In this document: positions 9,422 to 18,027 of the stretch, piece by piece
Numbering within the stretch: position 1 is the first letter of the stretch
Layout: every line of letters begins with the position of its first letter
Assembly: GCF_900079725.1 (NCBI RefSeq)
Contig: NZ_LT599032.1
Location: 3,079,090 to 3,143,089 of the forward strand
DNA: 64,000 bases
Reading direction: 5' to 3'
Origin: an uncultured Dysgonomonas sp.
Lineage (GTDB): Bacteria > Bacteroidota > Bacteroidia > Bacteroidales > Dysgonomonadaceae
Program-made: the position numbers and the translations under genes
Notes under the pieces: generated by a model
Databases searched by the model: none
Told to the model about the DNA's origin: nothing
Seen by the model: the letters and a program-made list of their open reading frames with translations, nothing else

Positions 9422-9575
9422 TTAGAACATCACATAAGTAGCGAATGTGAATGTGAAGCCAAGTAGTTTGTAAAACTCTGTGTAAGGTTGGGAAGTCTGT
9501 CTATTCGCTAGTAGATATTTTTACTACTCTACAATTATAAGATGGCTAAATATGTAAAACGTTGCATAACGAATT
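9422..9575 (-). pseudogene. Remnant of an outer-membrane beta-barrel protein gene
   Basis: On the minus strand an open stretch from 9520 down to the TAA at 9424-9422 reads a typical porin-like C terminus. It contains QPYTEFYKLLG, then GFTFTFATYVMF ending in aromatic Phe. It has no start codon and is cut by a stop at 9523-9521. Slightly upstream (near 9575-9543) an ATG opens MQRFTYLAIL, which looks like a signal-peptide start and then hits a stop. I infer a gene that lost its middle. The C-terminal pattern is visible; the original family is not identified. Confidence 0.45.
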
Positions 9576-9661
9576 AAAAAAAAATGAATAAATATTGCAA
9601 AGTTCTAATGTGTATTATCTAATTATTTATTAATGAGTATTTTGTGTGTTGTAAAAAATAA

Positions 9662-12055
9662 TCATTTTATTGAAAATTTTACAGAAATACTTTCTCCGCT
9701 TTCATCAACAGCTATCAAACGGTGCTCTCCCTTAGCCGGACTATATTCCATTTTGTGGAATCCTTTCGTCTCTCCGATATATTGTCCATCCAGATGCCAA
9801 AATACCCGGTTTTGCGAAGAACGGTGAGCCAGTTCGAATATTAATTGGCCGGGAGTGCCATCCAATTGCTTGGGTAAGCTAATGATTGCATTCGGGAAAG
9901 GATAGATAAACTCCATCAATCTTATATCAGAGTCTTCCCTGCATTCGGGTGAATATGCAGGCAACGGACGGTATGCCGGGTGTTGCTCTTTGTAATACCA
10001 TTCCCACGACGGAGGCAATATAAACCATGAAGTATGGATAATGCCTCTTTTACCTGCGCATTCGTCGTATACCTGATACTTCATATCTTCGGACAGATGT
10101 ACCAATTTGTGGTAAGGGCAAACCGCACCGTTCAGTCCTTTTTTGCTTACCCATACCGTATCGGTTTCTGTATCGGGACAGTTCATGCTTTTCAGGCAGC
10201 CGCTTTCGTGGCATATTTCAACTCTTACAAGATCATTTTCCGGTCTGGCAAACCAGCGGCTTTGCGGCAGGACGTTGAATATATCGAACATCACCATACC
10301 TGCTGTGCGCGCACCTGTAAGTCCCGGACGGCCTTCTCCGTCGGAGTTTCCCACCCATACGCCCACAACGTATTTGGGGCTGATACCTACTGCCCACCCA
10401 TCGCGGAAACCAAAACTGGTTCCCGTTTTCCAAGCTATTTTTTGTATAGAAGGGATAGAGCGCCAGTCTATCTCCTCGGGGCGGTTTACGTTTGTCAGAG
10501 CTTCGAAGGTTTGCCAGATAGCTCCTGCTGAAAATAATGGAGCAGGACTTCGATCTCCCTTTTCGTTATTATTCTCATTAAAAATATATGAGGGTTGCTT
10601 CATATCATAATACCGGCCTTCCTGGTTGAATATATTGAGCTGTTGGGCCATTTGCAGATACATGGTGCTGATGTCCCATAACTTGCCTTCTGCGCCTCCT
10701 AAAATGAGCGATAGGCCATAGTTGTCAGCAGTCCGACTGAGTGTGGTCATTCCTGCCCGTTTTAGGAGGTTGTAGAATTTAGGGACGCTATATTTGCGTA
10801 GCGAAACTACAAACGGTACATTGAGCGAACGGGCAAGCGCCTCAGAAGCATGTGCAGCTCCATCGTATTGCAGGCTGAAATTCTTTGGCGCAAAGCCATT
10901 CAGATTGATCGGTACATCGGGTAAGAGCTGATCAGGTAGTAGTTCGCCTTCCTGTAGCATCGCACAATATAGAAATGGTTTCAGTATACTCCCTGTACTA
11001 CGTGGAGCCTGTATCACATCTACCTGATTAGCCGATGTGCTTTTTTCGAAGTCTACATTGCCGCAATAGGCCACTACCTCATTCTTTTCTACGTCGAATA
11101 CTATAGCTGCTATATTCTTTATCCCGTTTTGTGAAAATTCGGCGTTCCACCGGCTGAGAACAGATTCGATACGTTCTTGTTGCGATTTGTCGATAGTAGC
11201 TGTTATATGCTTCCCTCCCTGTTCTTTATACAGGCGGGTAACAAGATGTGGCGCTACCTGTGGCAGGGGATGTGGCTGGAAGGGCAGGGGTTCGGATATC
11301 GCCAGCTCGTAATCCACCTTATCCAGTATTTCCCGTTGGTACAACAGCTCCAACAACCTGTTTCTTTTAGTAAGCAATTTGTCTCTGTTTTTACCAAAGT
11401 GCATCAGGGTAGGAGAGTTGGGCAGTACAGCAAGGGTGGCTGCTTCTGCCCAGGACAAAGTCGCCGCCTGATGTCCGAAATATCGCCACGACGCAGCCTC
11501 TATACCTACTACATTTCCACCCATAGGAGCATGTGAGGCGTACAGGTTAAGTATTTCGTTTTTCGAATATGAGAATTCGAGGCGGGTGGCGAGGATCATC
11601 TCAATGAATTTTTCGCCAAAGGTTCGGCTTTCTTTACGTGAGAGACGGATAGTCTGCATGGTTATAGTACTGGCACCGCTTACAATCCGTCCGCTACTGA
11701 TGTTCTGTTTTATAGCACGGGCCAGAGCTAATGGATTTACGCCCCAGTGACGGTTGAAATGCCTGTCTTCGAATTCTATCAGACAGGTCTTGTATTTATC
11801 AGGTATGGAATCGGACGTGGGGAATCGCCATTGCTGGTCGTTGGCGATACGTGCGCCCAATAACTCTTCGTGCTTGTCCGAAACCACCGTGCTGTATGGT
11901 ACATGGAACAGTGGCGATGGCAGACAGAATATATACCATACAAGTAAGACAAGGCACAGAGGAATACCGATTTGGTATTTCTTCTTTGCTCTCTTGTATC
12001 GTTCCCATTGGCGGATAAGGAAAGATTTTATAATTTGTAGGTATTGCCTTGCCAT
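9662..12055 (-). CDS. pbpC: Penicillin-binding protein 1C (bifunctional)
   Basis: A 797-residue class A penicillin-binding protein anchored by one membrane segment (about residues 29-46). The glycosyltransferase 51 domain has EDRHF near residue 96 and SGASTITMQ near 140. The transpeptidase domain has the catalytic STGSILKPF, the SLN motif, and KTGTSFGFRDGW. A C-terminal PBP1C domain follows. It polymerises and cross-links peptidoglycan. In many bacteria pbpC sits beside an alpha-2-macroglobulin gene; none is present here. The start is the first in-frame ATG, just before the membrane anchor. Confidence 0.95.
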   Translation of the reverse strand: MARQYLQIIKSFLIRQWERYKRAKKKYQIGIPLCLVLLVWYIFCLPSPLFHVPYSTVVSDKHEELLGARIANDQQWRFPTSDSIPDKYKTCLIEFEDRHFNRHWGVNPLALARAIKQNISSGRIVSGASTITMQTIRLSRKESRTFGEKFIEMILATRLEFSYSKNEILNLYASHAPMGGNVVGIEAASWRYFGHQAATLSWAEAATLAVLPNSPTLMHFGKNRDKLLTKRNRLLELLYQREILDKVDYELAISEPLPFQPHPLPQVAPHLVTRLYKEQGGKHITATIDKSQQERIESVLSRWNAEFSQNGIKNIAAIVFDVEKNEVVAYCGNVDFEKSTSANQVDVIQAPRSTGSILKPFLYCAMLQEGELLPDQLLPDVPINLNGFAPKNFSLQYDGAAHASEALARSLNVPFVVSLRKYSVPKFYNLLKRAGMTTLSRTADNYGLSLILGGAEGKLWDISTMYLQMAQQLNIFNQEGRYYDMKQPSYIFNENNNEKGDRSPAPLFSAGAIWQTFEALTNVNRPEEIDWRSIPSIQKIAWKTGTSFGFRDGWAVGISPKYVVGVWVGNSDGEGRPGLTGARTAGMVMFDIFNVLPQSRWFARPENDLVRVEICHESGCLKSMNCPDTETDTVWVSKKGLNGAVCPYHKLVHLSEDMKYQVYDECAGKRGIIHTSWFILPPSWEWYYKEQHPAYRPLPAYSPECREDSDIRLMEFIYPFPNAIISLPKQLDGTPGQLIFELAHRSSQNRVFWHLDGQYIGETKGFHKMEYSPAKGEHRLIAVDESGESISVKFSIK

Positions 12056-12408
12056 TCTTTCTATCTTTTTTCGATTCTTCTAATTTGTTAAAAGTTGACA
12101 AACTTGACACATTTTGTACAATTTGGAAGCTGTTATTTTTTTTAATTGTTAATTCAAAACTTTACAAAGTTGACACTTTTTACACTATATTTAATTGTTA
12201 CTTTTTCTGTTCATTATTGTCTAATTTCCACTGATTATATTATAGATAAAGTTAAGTAAGAATATTACGATTGTAGAACATTCATTTTTTTATCTAACCT
12301 ATTTAGAGTTAATATTCTGCAAATTCCATATACTTTACTGTAAATGTACAAAAGAAAAGAAAAAGATAAAATGTTTTCTTACTTTTGTATATTCATCAGA
12401 TTTTGCGG
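12056..12408. other. Divergent AT-rich intergenic region between pbpC and the YbhN-like gene
   Basis: No gene is seen in these 353 bases. It holds two copies of a degenerate ACA-type repeat (12094-12118 and 12160-12185), an 11-bp direct repeat TTTAATTGTTA (12141-12151 and 12190-12200), and the -7 box of the plus-strand gene at 12380-12387. No clear TAnnTTTG was found for pbpC on the minus strand. Confidence 0.6.
12380..12387 (+). promoter_or_regulatory. -7 box TACTTTTG that decides the start of the next gene
   Basis: TACTTTTG matches TAnnTTTG exactly. The in-frame TTG at 12385 is part of this box and would lie upstream of the transcript start. The ATG at 12409, about 21 bases downstream, is therefore the better start. 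A clear -33 TTG was not seen. Confidence 0.55.
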
Positions 12409-13440
12409 ATGGGAAAGGAGTCTTCAAGCTTTAGTATTTGGAAAATACTTGTGCCTACATTTATAGGCATGGGGGTTATCATCTATATGTTCAGCCGTGA
12501 ATTTAATCTGGATGATCTCAGACAAATCACAATTACGGAACATACTATTTTCTGGATTTTTGTTGCTTTCTGTTTTATGTTGGGGCGCGATACCGGCTTT
12601 GTAATCCGTTACCGTTACCTTACCGAAAAGCAATTGTCGTGGAAACAATGTATCAAAGTTACCCTATTAGCCGAGTTTGGAACAGCTGTCACCCCTTCCG
12701 TAGTAGGGGGGTCGAGTATGGCTGTGCTATTTTTGGCAAAAGAGAAAATACCGGTCGGGCGCAGTACGGCAATGGTATTTGTGACTTTGCTGCTCGATGA
12801 GATGTTTTTCGTAGTCACCTTCCCTATGCTTCTGATATTTATCCCTTTCCATACCTTGTTTGCCGACAATACCGCTTTGGGCTCGGGGGTGTTGGTGCTT
12901 TTCATTGTTGCTTACATTATCAAGATGCTTCTGTGCACGTTACTGATAGTGGGGTTATTCTTCAAACCTCAGGCTATTCGTTGGCTGATAATAAAGATAT
13001 TCAGGCTACCCTTTCTTCGTCGTTGGCACAAAAGTGCGGTTAAAGCCGGAGATGATCTTATTGTAAGCTCAAGGGAGATAAGAGGAAAGGCTTTTTCATA
13101 CTGGTTTCCGCTGATAATGGCTACTATCTTGTCGTGGAGTTCACGTTATCTGGTAGTGAATGCTATTTTTATGGCATTCTTTCAGGTGCATGACAATCTG
13201 TTGATTTTTGCCCGTCAGTTTGTTATGTGGGTTGTTATGGTAGTTAGTCCTACACCCGGAGGAAGCGGGTTTACGGAATTTATATTCAAACAGTACCTGA
13301 GCGAATTTATACCATTGGCAGGTGTAGTACCTGTTATAATCCTGCTGTGGCGGCTACTTACTTACTACAATTACCTGTTTGTAGGTGCTGTAATTGTACC
13401 GGGATGGGTGAAGAAATCGTTTGGAAAGAAAGAGGATTGA
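12409..13440 (+). CDS. YbhN/AglD-type flippase-like integral membrane protein (UPF0104)
   Basis: A 343-residue polytopic protein with about eight hydrophobic segments. The conserved EFGTAVTPSVVGGSS block (about residues 87-101) and SPTPGGSGFTE (about 280-290) mark the family related to the transmembrane part of lysylphosphatidylglycerol synthase MprF. The soluble aminoacyl-transferase half is absent, so lipid lysylation is not expected. A role in lipid or glycan handling is inference. It is followed after 4 bases by a small membrane protein. Confidence 0.8.
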   Translation: MGKESSSFSIWKILVPTFIGMGVIIYMFSREFNLDDLRQITITEHTIFWIFVAFCFMLGRDTGFVIRYRYLTEKQLSWKQCIKVTLLAEFGTAVTPSVVGGSSMAVLFLAKEKIPVGRSTAMVFVTLLLDEMFFVVTFPMLLIFIPFHTLFADNTALGSGVLVLFIVAYIIKMLLCTLLIVGLFFKPQAIRWLIIKIFRLPFLRRWHKSAVKAGDDLIVSSREIRGKAFSYWFPLIMATILSWSSRYLVVNAIFMAFFQVHDNLLIFARQFVMWVVMVVSPTPGGSGFTEFIFKQYLSEFIPLAGVVPVIILLWRLLTYYNYLFVGAVIVPGWVKKSFGKKED

Positions 13441-13444
13441 TTAT

Positions 13445-13852
13445 ATGAGCAACAGAAGGAACAGATCGACCAGAGGAATATTTACACTATGTTTAATAGC
13501 TGCATTGCTTTATATATCTTACCAGCGATTCTGGTATACGGAAGAAGAAAAAATAACGATGTTTTATGAAGATAACAGATTCTCTTTCGAATTGCTAAAA
13601 GATAAGATATCGACATCAAGTGAAGATGAAGATCTCAGAATAATAGACTCGTTGAAAAAGAAATTATCGGTGCGAAGATATTGGATAACATATGATACGG
13701 AGGATACTGCTATAATTCATTTGAATGTTGATTTTGAGAATTATATTCCTCCATTCGAATATCGATATTGTGTAAAAGGCCTTGAAGAATCAGAAAATAA
13801 AGAAGGTCCGACCTTAAAGAAATTGAATGATAACTGGGGTATATTCAGATGA
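13445..13852 (+). CDS. Small membrane-anchored protein of unknown function
   Basis: A 135-residue protein starting 4 bases after the previous stop. An upstream in-frame ATG at 13421 lies inside that gene and is less likely. A basic N terminus (MSNRRNRSTRG) precedes one membrane segment at about residues 11-23. The rest is a charged extracytoplasmic domain rich in Asp, Glu and aromatic residues. I do not recognise the family. The next gene starts one base after its stop, so the three genes look like one transcript. Confidence 0.6.
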   Translation: MSNRRNRSTRGIFTLCLIAALLYISYQRFWYTEEEKITMFYEDNRFSFELLKDKISTSSEDEDLRIIDSLKKKLSVRRYWITYDTEDTAIIHLNVDFENYIPPFEYRYCVKGLEESENKEGPTLKKLNDNWGIFR

Positions 13853-13853
13853 T

Positions 13854-14678
13854 ATGAAAAAGAGTCTTTGTATATTATTTTCCTTGCTTTTCTTTATCGG
13901 CAGTCTCACTGGGCAGACTGTTGATACTATTGAGGTATTCAGTAAAAAGATGGAAAGGGATATAAAGAATCTGGTCATTCTTCCTGCCGGATATAACAGG
14001 CAGGACACCATAAAATATCCGGTACTCTATCTTCTTCATGGTGTACAGGCCGATCATACCTCATGGACGAAGGTTATAAGGAAAGAATTGCCTGATGACG
14101 TAACCAAATATAATATGATAATCGTATGCCCCAACGGGGAAAATAGCTGGTATCTCGATAGTTCGGTAAACCCTGCTTCACAATTCGAAACATACATAAC
14201 AAAGGAACTGGTAGAGTCGATAGACAATAAATACAAAACAATACCCTCATCCTTGGCTCGTGCCATATCGGGATTCAGTATGGGCGGTTACGGGGCTTTG
14301 CGTCTGGCTATCCTTCATCCCGGTGTTTTCGGTGCATGTGGGTCTATGAGTGGCGCTGTGGATTTCCGTCCCTTCCCAAAGGTATATAAACTGAGTAGCC
14401 AGTTGGGTGGTTATGCCACAAATAAAAAACGATGGGATGAAAATGTTATTATCAACATGACTAATAAACTAAAGCCAAAAACTTTATCTATAATTATCGA
14501 CTGTGGATTTGAAGATCAATTTCTGTATGTAAACGGACAGCTCCATCAGTCAATGCTAAATAAAGGTATTCAGCATGAATATATTGTAGAATCCGGAGGA
14601 CATGACCGTAAATACTGGAACAAAGCTATTGTAAAACAACTACAGTTTTTCTTCGGCTTTTTTAATAAGAGTAACTGA
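13854..14678 (+). CDS. Secreted alpha/beta-hydrolase esterase (esterase D / feruloyl-esterase-like), copy 1
   Basis: A 274-residue secreted hydrolase. The ATG at 13854 is chosen because it opens a signal peptide ending near LTGQT; the in-frame ATG at 13827 lies inside the previous gene. The PF00756-type fold shows YLLHGV near residue 60, the nucleophile elbow GFSMGGYGA, an Asp in IIDCGFEDQ and a His in GGHDRKYW. All triad residues are thus present. The natural ester is unknown. A close paralogue follows at 14709, which points to a tandem duplication. Confidence 0.85.
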   Translation: MKKSLCILFSLLFFIGSLTGQTVDTIEVFSKKMERDIKNLVILPAGYNRQDTIKYPVLYLLHGVQADHTSWTKVIRKELPDDVTKYNMIIVCPNGENSWYLDSSVNPASQFETYITKELVESIDNKYKTIPSSLARAISGFSMGGYGALRLAILHPGVFGACGSMSGAVDFRPFPKVYKLSSQLGGYATNKKRWDENVIINMTNKLKPKTLSIIIDCGFEDQFLYVNGQLHQSMLNKGIQHEYIVESGGHDRKYWNKAIVKQLQFFFGFFNKSN

Positions 14679-14708
14679 TAAACCGAATAACTAAATAATC
14701 TAACAAAA

Positions 14709-15533
14709 ATGAAAAAACTATTTACAACTTTAACTTTGCTGGTAGCTATAGCCTGCCTGCCATTGTTTTCGCAAACAGTAGATACCATTCAGGTATTCAG
14801 TCCTAAGATGAATAAGACTATCAAAAATGTAGTCGTTCTGCCGGAAGGATATGACAAGAGTAATCCCGCGAAGTACCCGGTTCTTTACCTTTTGCATGGC
14901 TATGGAGGACGATATGACACGTGGGTAAACGGTACTAAAAAGAGTTTGCCTCAGGATGCTACGCGTTGGCAGATGATCGTGGTTTGCCCCGACGGGCAGA
15001 ATAGCTGGTACTGGGATAGCCCTGTTGATCCGTCAATGCAATTTGAAACATATGTAAGCTCCGAGTTGATTAAGTATATAGATGAACATTACAATACTGT
15101 AGCTTCGCCAAAAGGGCGCGCTGTAACGGGTTTCAGTATGGGTGGTCATGGCGGCCTGTGGCTTGGAATCAATCATAATGATGTGTTTGGTGCATGCGGT
15201 TCTATGAGTGGAGGGGTAGATATCCGTCCTTTTCCCAACAATTGGGAAATGAAAAGCTGGCTTGGAAAATATAAAGAGAATGAAGAGCAATGGAATGAAC
15301 ATACTGTTATAGACCAATTGTATAAGATAGAGCCGAACTCACTGGCCATTATAATAGACTGTGGCGTGAATGACTTTTTTTATAATGTAAATGAAGAACT
15401 GCACAAGAAAATGTTGTATATGAATATTCCTCACGATTATATTGTACGTCCGGGAGCACATACACATGACTACTGGAACAATGCCGTGGATTATCAAATG
15501 ATGTTTTTTTCAAAATTCTTTGGACGGAAATAA
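14709..15533 (+). CDS. Secreted alpha/beta-hydrolase esterase, copy 2
   Basis: A 274-residue paralogue of the preceding gene, aligned along its whole length. It has a signal peptide ending at LFSQT, YLLHGYGG, the nucleophile elbow GFSMGGHGG, Asp in IIDCGVND and His in PGAHTHDYW. It starts 30 bases after copy 1. The mature N termini of both copies read QTVDTI(E/Q)VFS. The two may differ in substrate; nothing in the neighbourhood (no glycoside hydrolase or SusCD) identifies it. Confidence 0.85.
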   Translation: MKKLFTTLTLLVAIACLPLFSQTVDTIQVFSPKMNKTIKNVVVLPEGYDKSNPAKYPVLYLLHGYGGRYDTWVNGTKKSLPQDATRWQMIVVCPDGQNSWYWDSPVDPSMQFETYVSSELIKYIDEHYNTVASPKGRAVTGFSMGGHGGLWLGINHNDVFGACGSMSGGVDIRPFPNNWEMKSWLGKYKENEEQWNEHTVIDQLYKIEPNSLAIIIDCGVNDFFYNVNEELHKKMLYMNIPHDYIVRPGAHTHDYWNNAVDYQMMFFSKFFGRK

Positions 15534-15534
15534 C

Positions 15535-15542
15535 TATCTTTG
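15535..15542 (+). promoter_or_regulatory. -7 box TATCTTTG before the response regulator
   Basis: TATCTTTG lies directly after the esterase stop and matches TAnnTTTG. The candidate TTG start at 15540 is part of this box, so the ATG at 15576 is preferred. No well-spaced -33 TTG is visible. Confidence 0.5.
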
Positions 15543-15575
15543 AGCTTTAATCATATCAAATCGCTAAAGATTGGG

Positions 15576-16226
15576 ATGAAAGATGTAATTATAGTCGACA
15601 GGCAGGATATCACACGTATTGGGATAGAAACCCTTATAAGTGATACCAACAAGGCATCATCTGTTCAGGTCGCCGACAGTAAGGGCGATCTGGTAAAGAT
15701 GCTTACAACTACCCCCGATGCCGTTGTGATACTGGATTATACACTCTCCGATTTTGGGAGTGTGGACGAACTGCTAAATGTAGGCTACAGATTTTCTCAG
15801 TCCCGTTGGCTGTTGTTTTCCGAAGAGTTGAGTTATGACTTTCTCCGTCGCCTGATTATGAGCAGTGAGTCGTTTAGTGTCGTCCTGAAGTCATGCGAAC
15901 TGGATGAGATAAATATGGGCTTGCTGCATATATTCCGTGGCGAACGTTTTATCTGCGGACGTGTTACGAATCAGCTTTTGCAAAGCCAGAAGCCTGTGAC
16001 CGAATCGCTGGATCATATTCTTACTGTTACAGAGAAAGAAATACTCAAGGAGATAGCATTAGGACGGACTACGAAAGAAATAGCATCTAACCGCAATCTT
16101 AGCTTTCATACGATCATCACCCACCGAAAGAATATTTTCCGTAAACTGGAGGTAAACAATGTGCATGAGGCTATTAAGTATGCTATGCGTGCCGGACTGG
16201 TAGACCTCGCCGAATATTATATCTAG
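15576..16226 (+). CDS. LuxR/NarL-type response regulator
   Basis: A 216-residue regulator. The N-terminal receiver domain (residues 1-120) begins MKDVIIVDRQDITRIG, has the likely phospho-acceptor Asp in VVILDYTLSD, and a Lys in SVVLKSCEL. The C-terminal GerE helix-turn-helix (about 150-210) contains LTVTEKEILKEIALGRTTKE and HRKNIFRKLEV. No histidine kinase gene is adjacent. It has its own promoter-like box. Its stop overlaps the convergent ComEA-like gene by 4 bases. Confidence 0.85.
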   Translation: MKDVIIVDRQDITRIGIETLISDTNKASSVQVADSKGDLVKMLTTTPDAVVILDYTLSDFGSVDELLNVGYRFSQSRWLLFSEELSYDFLRRLIMSSESFSVVLKSCELDEINMGLLHIFRGERFICGRVTNQLLQSQKPVTESLDHILTVTEKEILKEIALGRTTKEIASNRNLSFHTIITHRKNIFRKLEVNNVHEAIKYAMRAGLVDLAEYYI

Positions 16227-16879
16227 TCAAAGGAAAGATAAGGTGTAAGCCTTTTGATATCATCGTCACTAAATTCTTCAAGCAAGCGCAGGCGTTTTAG
16301 TGATTCTATCCTGCCTTTCCTTTCTCTGATGTCCACAATGATTTTAGCTTGCTTATAATCTATATAGGGATGTCTGATCAATTCGTTGAAGTCTGCCGAG
16401 TTGACTTTCATCTTCTTTACTTGGGGTATAAGTGTAATGTAAGGCATAATTTTGTCATACAATTCATTATCCAGTCCCCAGACCTCTTTCAGTTGTGTGA
16501 TATCAGCAAAGCCTCCTAACAGGTTGCGATACTTGACTATCCGGTTTGCGAATCCGGTTCCTATCCCGGGTATCTTTTTCAGCGATGTGGTGTCGGCAGT
16601 ATTAAGTTCTACAGTTCTCCCTGTCTCTAATTTTTTCTGATAGGGATAGTCCGATGCTTTATCTTTATTTTGCTCAGAGGGAGTAGAAACTGTATTACTA
16701 TATAGAGTATCAGTATTTGTTATTACTCGTACTCCGGAAGGTTTAGCCTCTTCTTTATCTGCTTTTTGTTGTGGTCTGGTAAAAATATATATCCCTCCCG
16801 TAAGGGTGATAAGGACAAGCAGTAATATAATGGCGACTCTGTCCCGTTTCTGAAAGTATAAGTAGTCTTTCCAGTTCAT
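16223..16879 (-). CDS. ComEA-like helix-hairpin-helix protein
   Basis: A 218-residue protein starting at the ATG 16879-16877; the TTG one codon upstream is less likely. It has one membrane segment (about residues 17-33) and a Lys/Glu-rich spacer. Tandem helix-hairpin-helix DNA-binding units follow, shown by LNTADTTSLKKIPGIGTGFA and KVNSADFNELIRHPYIDYKQ. The fold is that of ComEA, which binds DNA during uptake. Whether it serves DNA uptake here is unknown. It overlaps the regulator gene tail to tail by 4 bases. Confidence 0.8.
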   Translation of the reverse strand: MNWKDYLYFQKRDRVAIILLLVLITLTGGIYIFTRPQQKADKEEAKPSGVRVITNTDTLYSNTVSTPSEQNKDKASDYPYQKKLETGRTVELNTADTTSLKKIPGIGTGFANRIVKYRNLLGGFADITQLKEVWGLDNELYDKIMPYITLIPQVKKMKVNSADFNELIRHPYIDYKQAKIIVDIRERKGRIESLKRLRLLEEFSDDDIKRLTPYLSFD

Positions 16880-16913
16880 CAAGGTTATTTATGTGTTGGA
16901 ACACCAAAAGTAA

Positions 16914-16950
16914 TAAAAAAAGTCTACGGATATGGCTCCCGTAGACTTTC
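16914..16950 (-). terminator. Terminator of trxB
   Basis: An 11-bp stem, AAAGTCTACGG at 16919-16929 and CCGTAGACTTT at 16939-16949, has a 9-base loop. Read on the minus strand it is followed by a run of T (the A-run at 16914-16920). It lies just beyond the trxB stop. Confidence 0.85.
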
Positions 16951-16974
16951 CTTAAATTTTATATATCGGATATA

Positions 16975-17916
16975 TTATAACCCTCTTTCGCTCAGATATC
17001 TCTCAGCTTCTATCGCCGCCTGACATCCTGTACCTGCGGCAGTAATAGCCTGGCGATAGTGCGAATCGGCTACGTCACCCGCTGCGAATACCCCCTCTAT
17101 ACATGTTTTAGGTGTACCAGGTTCGGTAAGGATATAACCTACAGAGTCGAGGTTAAGTTGGTCTTTAAATATATCTGTATTCGGTTTGTGACCAATGGCA
17201 AGGAAGAATCCGTCGATCTTGATATCAAATTTTTCTTCGTTTGCTTCTCCCTGATGTTTTACTATATGGGCTCCTTCAACACCGTTTTCACCGAATAGTC
17301 CTACAGCATTACACTCAAACAAAATTTCTATCTTAGGATTCTGCATTGCCCTGTCCTGCATTACTTTCGATGCGCGGAGATAAGGCTTGCGTACAATCAG
17401 ATAGACTTTTTCTGCCAGTCCGGCCAAATATATAGCTTCTTCGCAGGCTGTGTCTCCTCCACCTACTACGGCTACCACTTTCTTGCGGTAGAAGAATCCG
17501 TCGCATGTTGCGCAGGCAGAAACTCCCATTCCTGCATATTTTGTTTCATCAGGTAATCCGAGATATTTAGCACTGGCTCCGGTAGCGATAATTACACTAT
17601 CGGTTTCTATCACTTTTTCTCCATCGATAGTTACTTTACGGGGGTAACTGGTGAAATCTACAGATGTGGCAATTCCAAAACGAATATCGGCGCCAAAACG
17701 TGTAGCCTGCTTTTTCAGGTCTTCCATCAGTTCGGGGCCTGTGATACCCTCCGGATAACCGGGAAAATTCTCCACTTCGGTAGTTGTGGTCAACTGTCCT
17801 CCGGGTTGTATTCCTTCGTAAAGTACAGGTGATAGGTTTGCTCTTGATGCATAAATAGCAGCAGTATATCCTGCGGGACCTGAACCGATAATCAGGCAAC
17901 GTACTTTTTCGTTCAT
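16975..17916 (-). CDS. trxB: Thioredoxin reductase
   Basis: A 313-residue low-molecular-weight thioredoxin reductase. The FAD-binding motif IIGSGPAGYTAAIYASRA is at residues 9-26. The redox-active CATCDG lies near 135. The NADPH-binding VVGGGDTACEEA is near 150, and the closing FAD motif CIEGVFAAGDV near 275. It reduces thioredoxin with NADPH. It has its own promoter (17952-17982) although it is co-directional with lolA and ftsK. Confidence 0.97.
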   Translation of the reverse strand: MNEKVRCLIIGSGPAGYTAAIYASRANLSPVLYEGIQPGGQLTTTTEVENFPGYPEGITGPELMEDLKKQATRFGADIRFGIATSVDFTSYPRKVTIDGEKVIETDSVIIATGASAKYLGLPDETKYAGMGVSACATCDGFFYRKKVVAVVGGGDTACEEAIYLAGLAEKVYLIVRKPYLRASKVMQDRAMQNPKIEILFECNAVGLFGENGVEGAHIVKHQGEANEEKFDIKIDGFFLAIGHKPNTDIFKDQLNLDSVGYILTEPGTPKTCIEGVFAAGDVADSHYRQAITAAGTGCQAAIEAERYLSERGL

Positions 17917-17951
17917 GTTGTGAGATTTATATGTTTTGTTTATATTTAATG

Positions 17952-17982
17952 CAAATGTATAGAAAATATTTATTGACTCAAA
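17952..17982 (-). promoter_or_regulatory. Promoter of trxB
   Basis: On the minus strand TTTG (17982-17979), 19 bases, then TACATTTG (17959-17952). Both boxes and the spacing fit the Bacteroidetes primary-sigma consensus. The trxB ATG lies 36 bases downstream of the -7 box. Confidence 0.75.
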
Positions 17983-18027
17983 GCTTATCTATATCATATT
18001 TTTTATAGTATGATAAACAGAATCTAT

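Noticed and set aside
12385..12408. TTG start extending the YbhN-like gene
   Set aside because: The TTG is part of the TACTTTTG promoter box, so it should not be in the transcript.
15540..15575. TTG start extending the response regulator
   Set aside because: It overlaps the TATCTTTG box; the receiver domain begins at the ATG at 15576.
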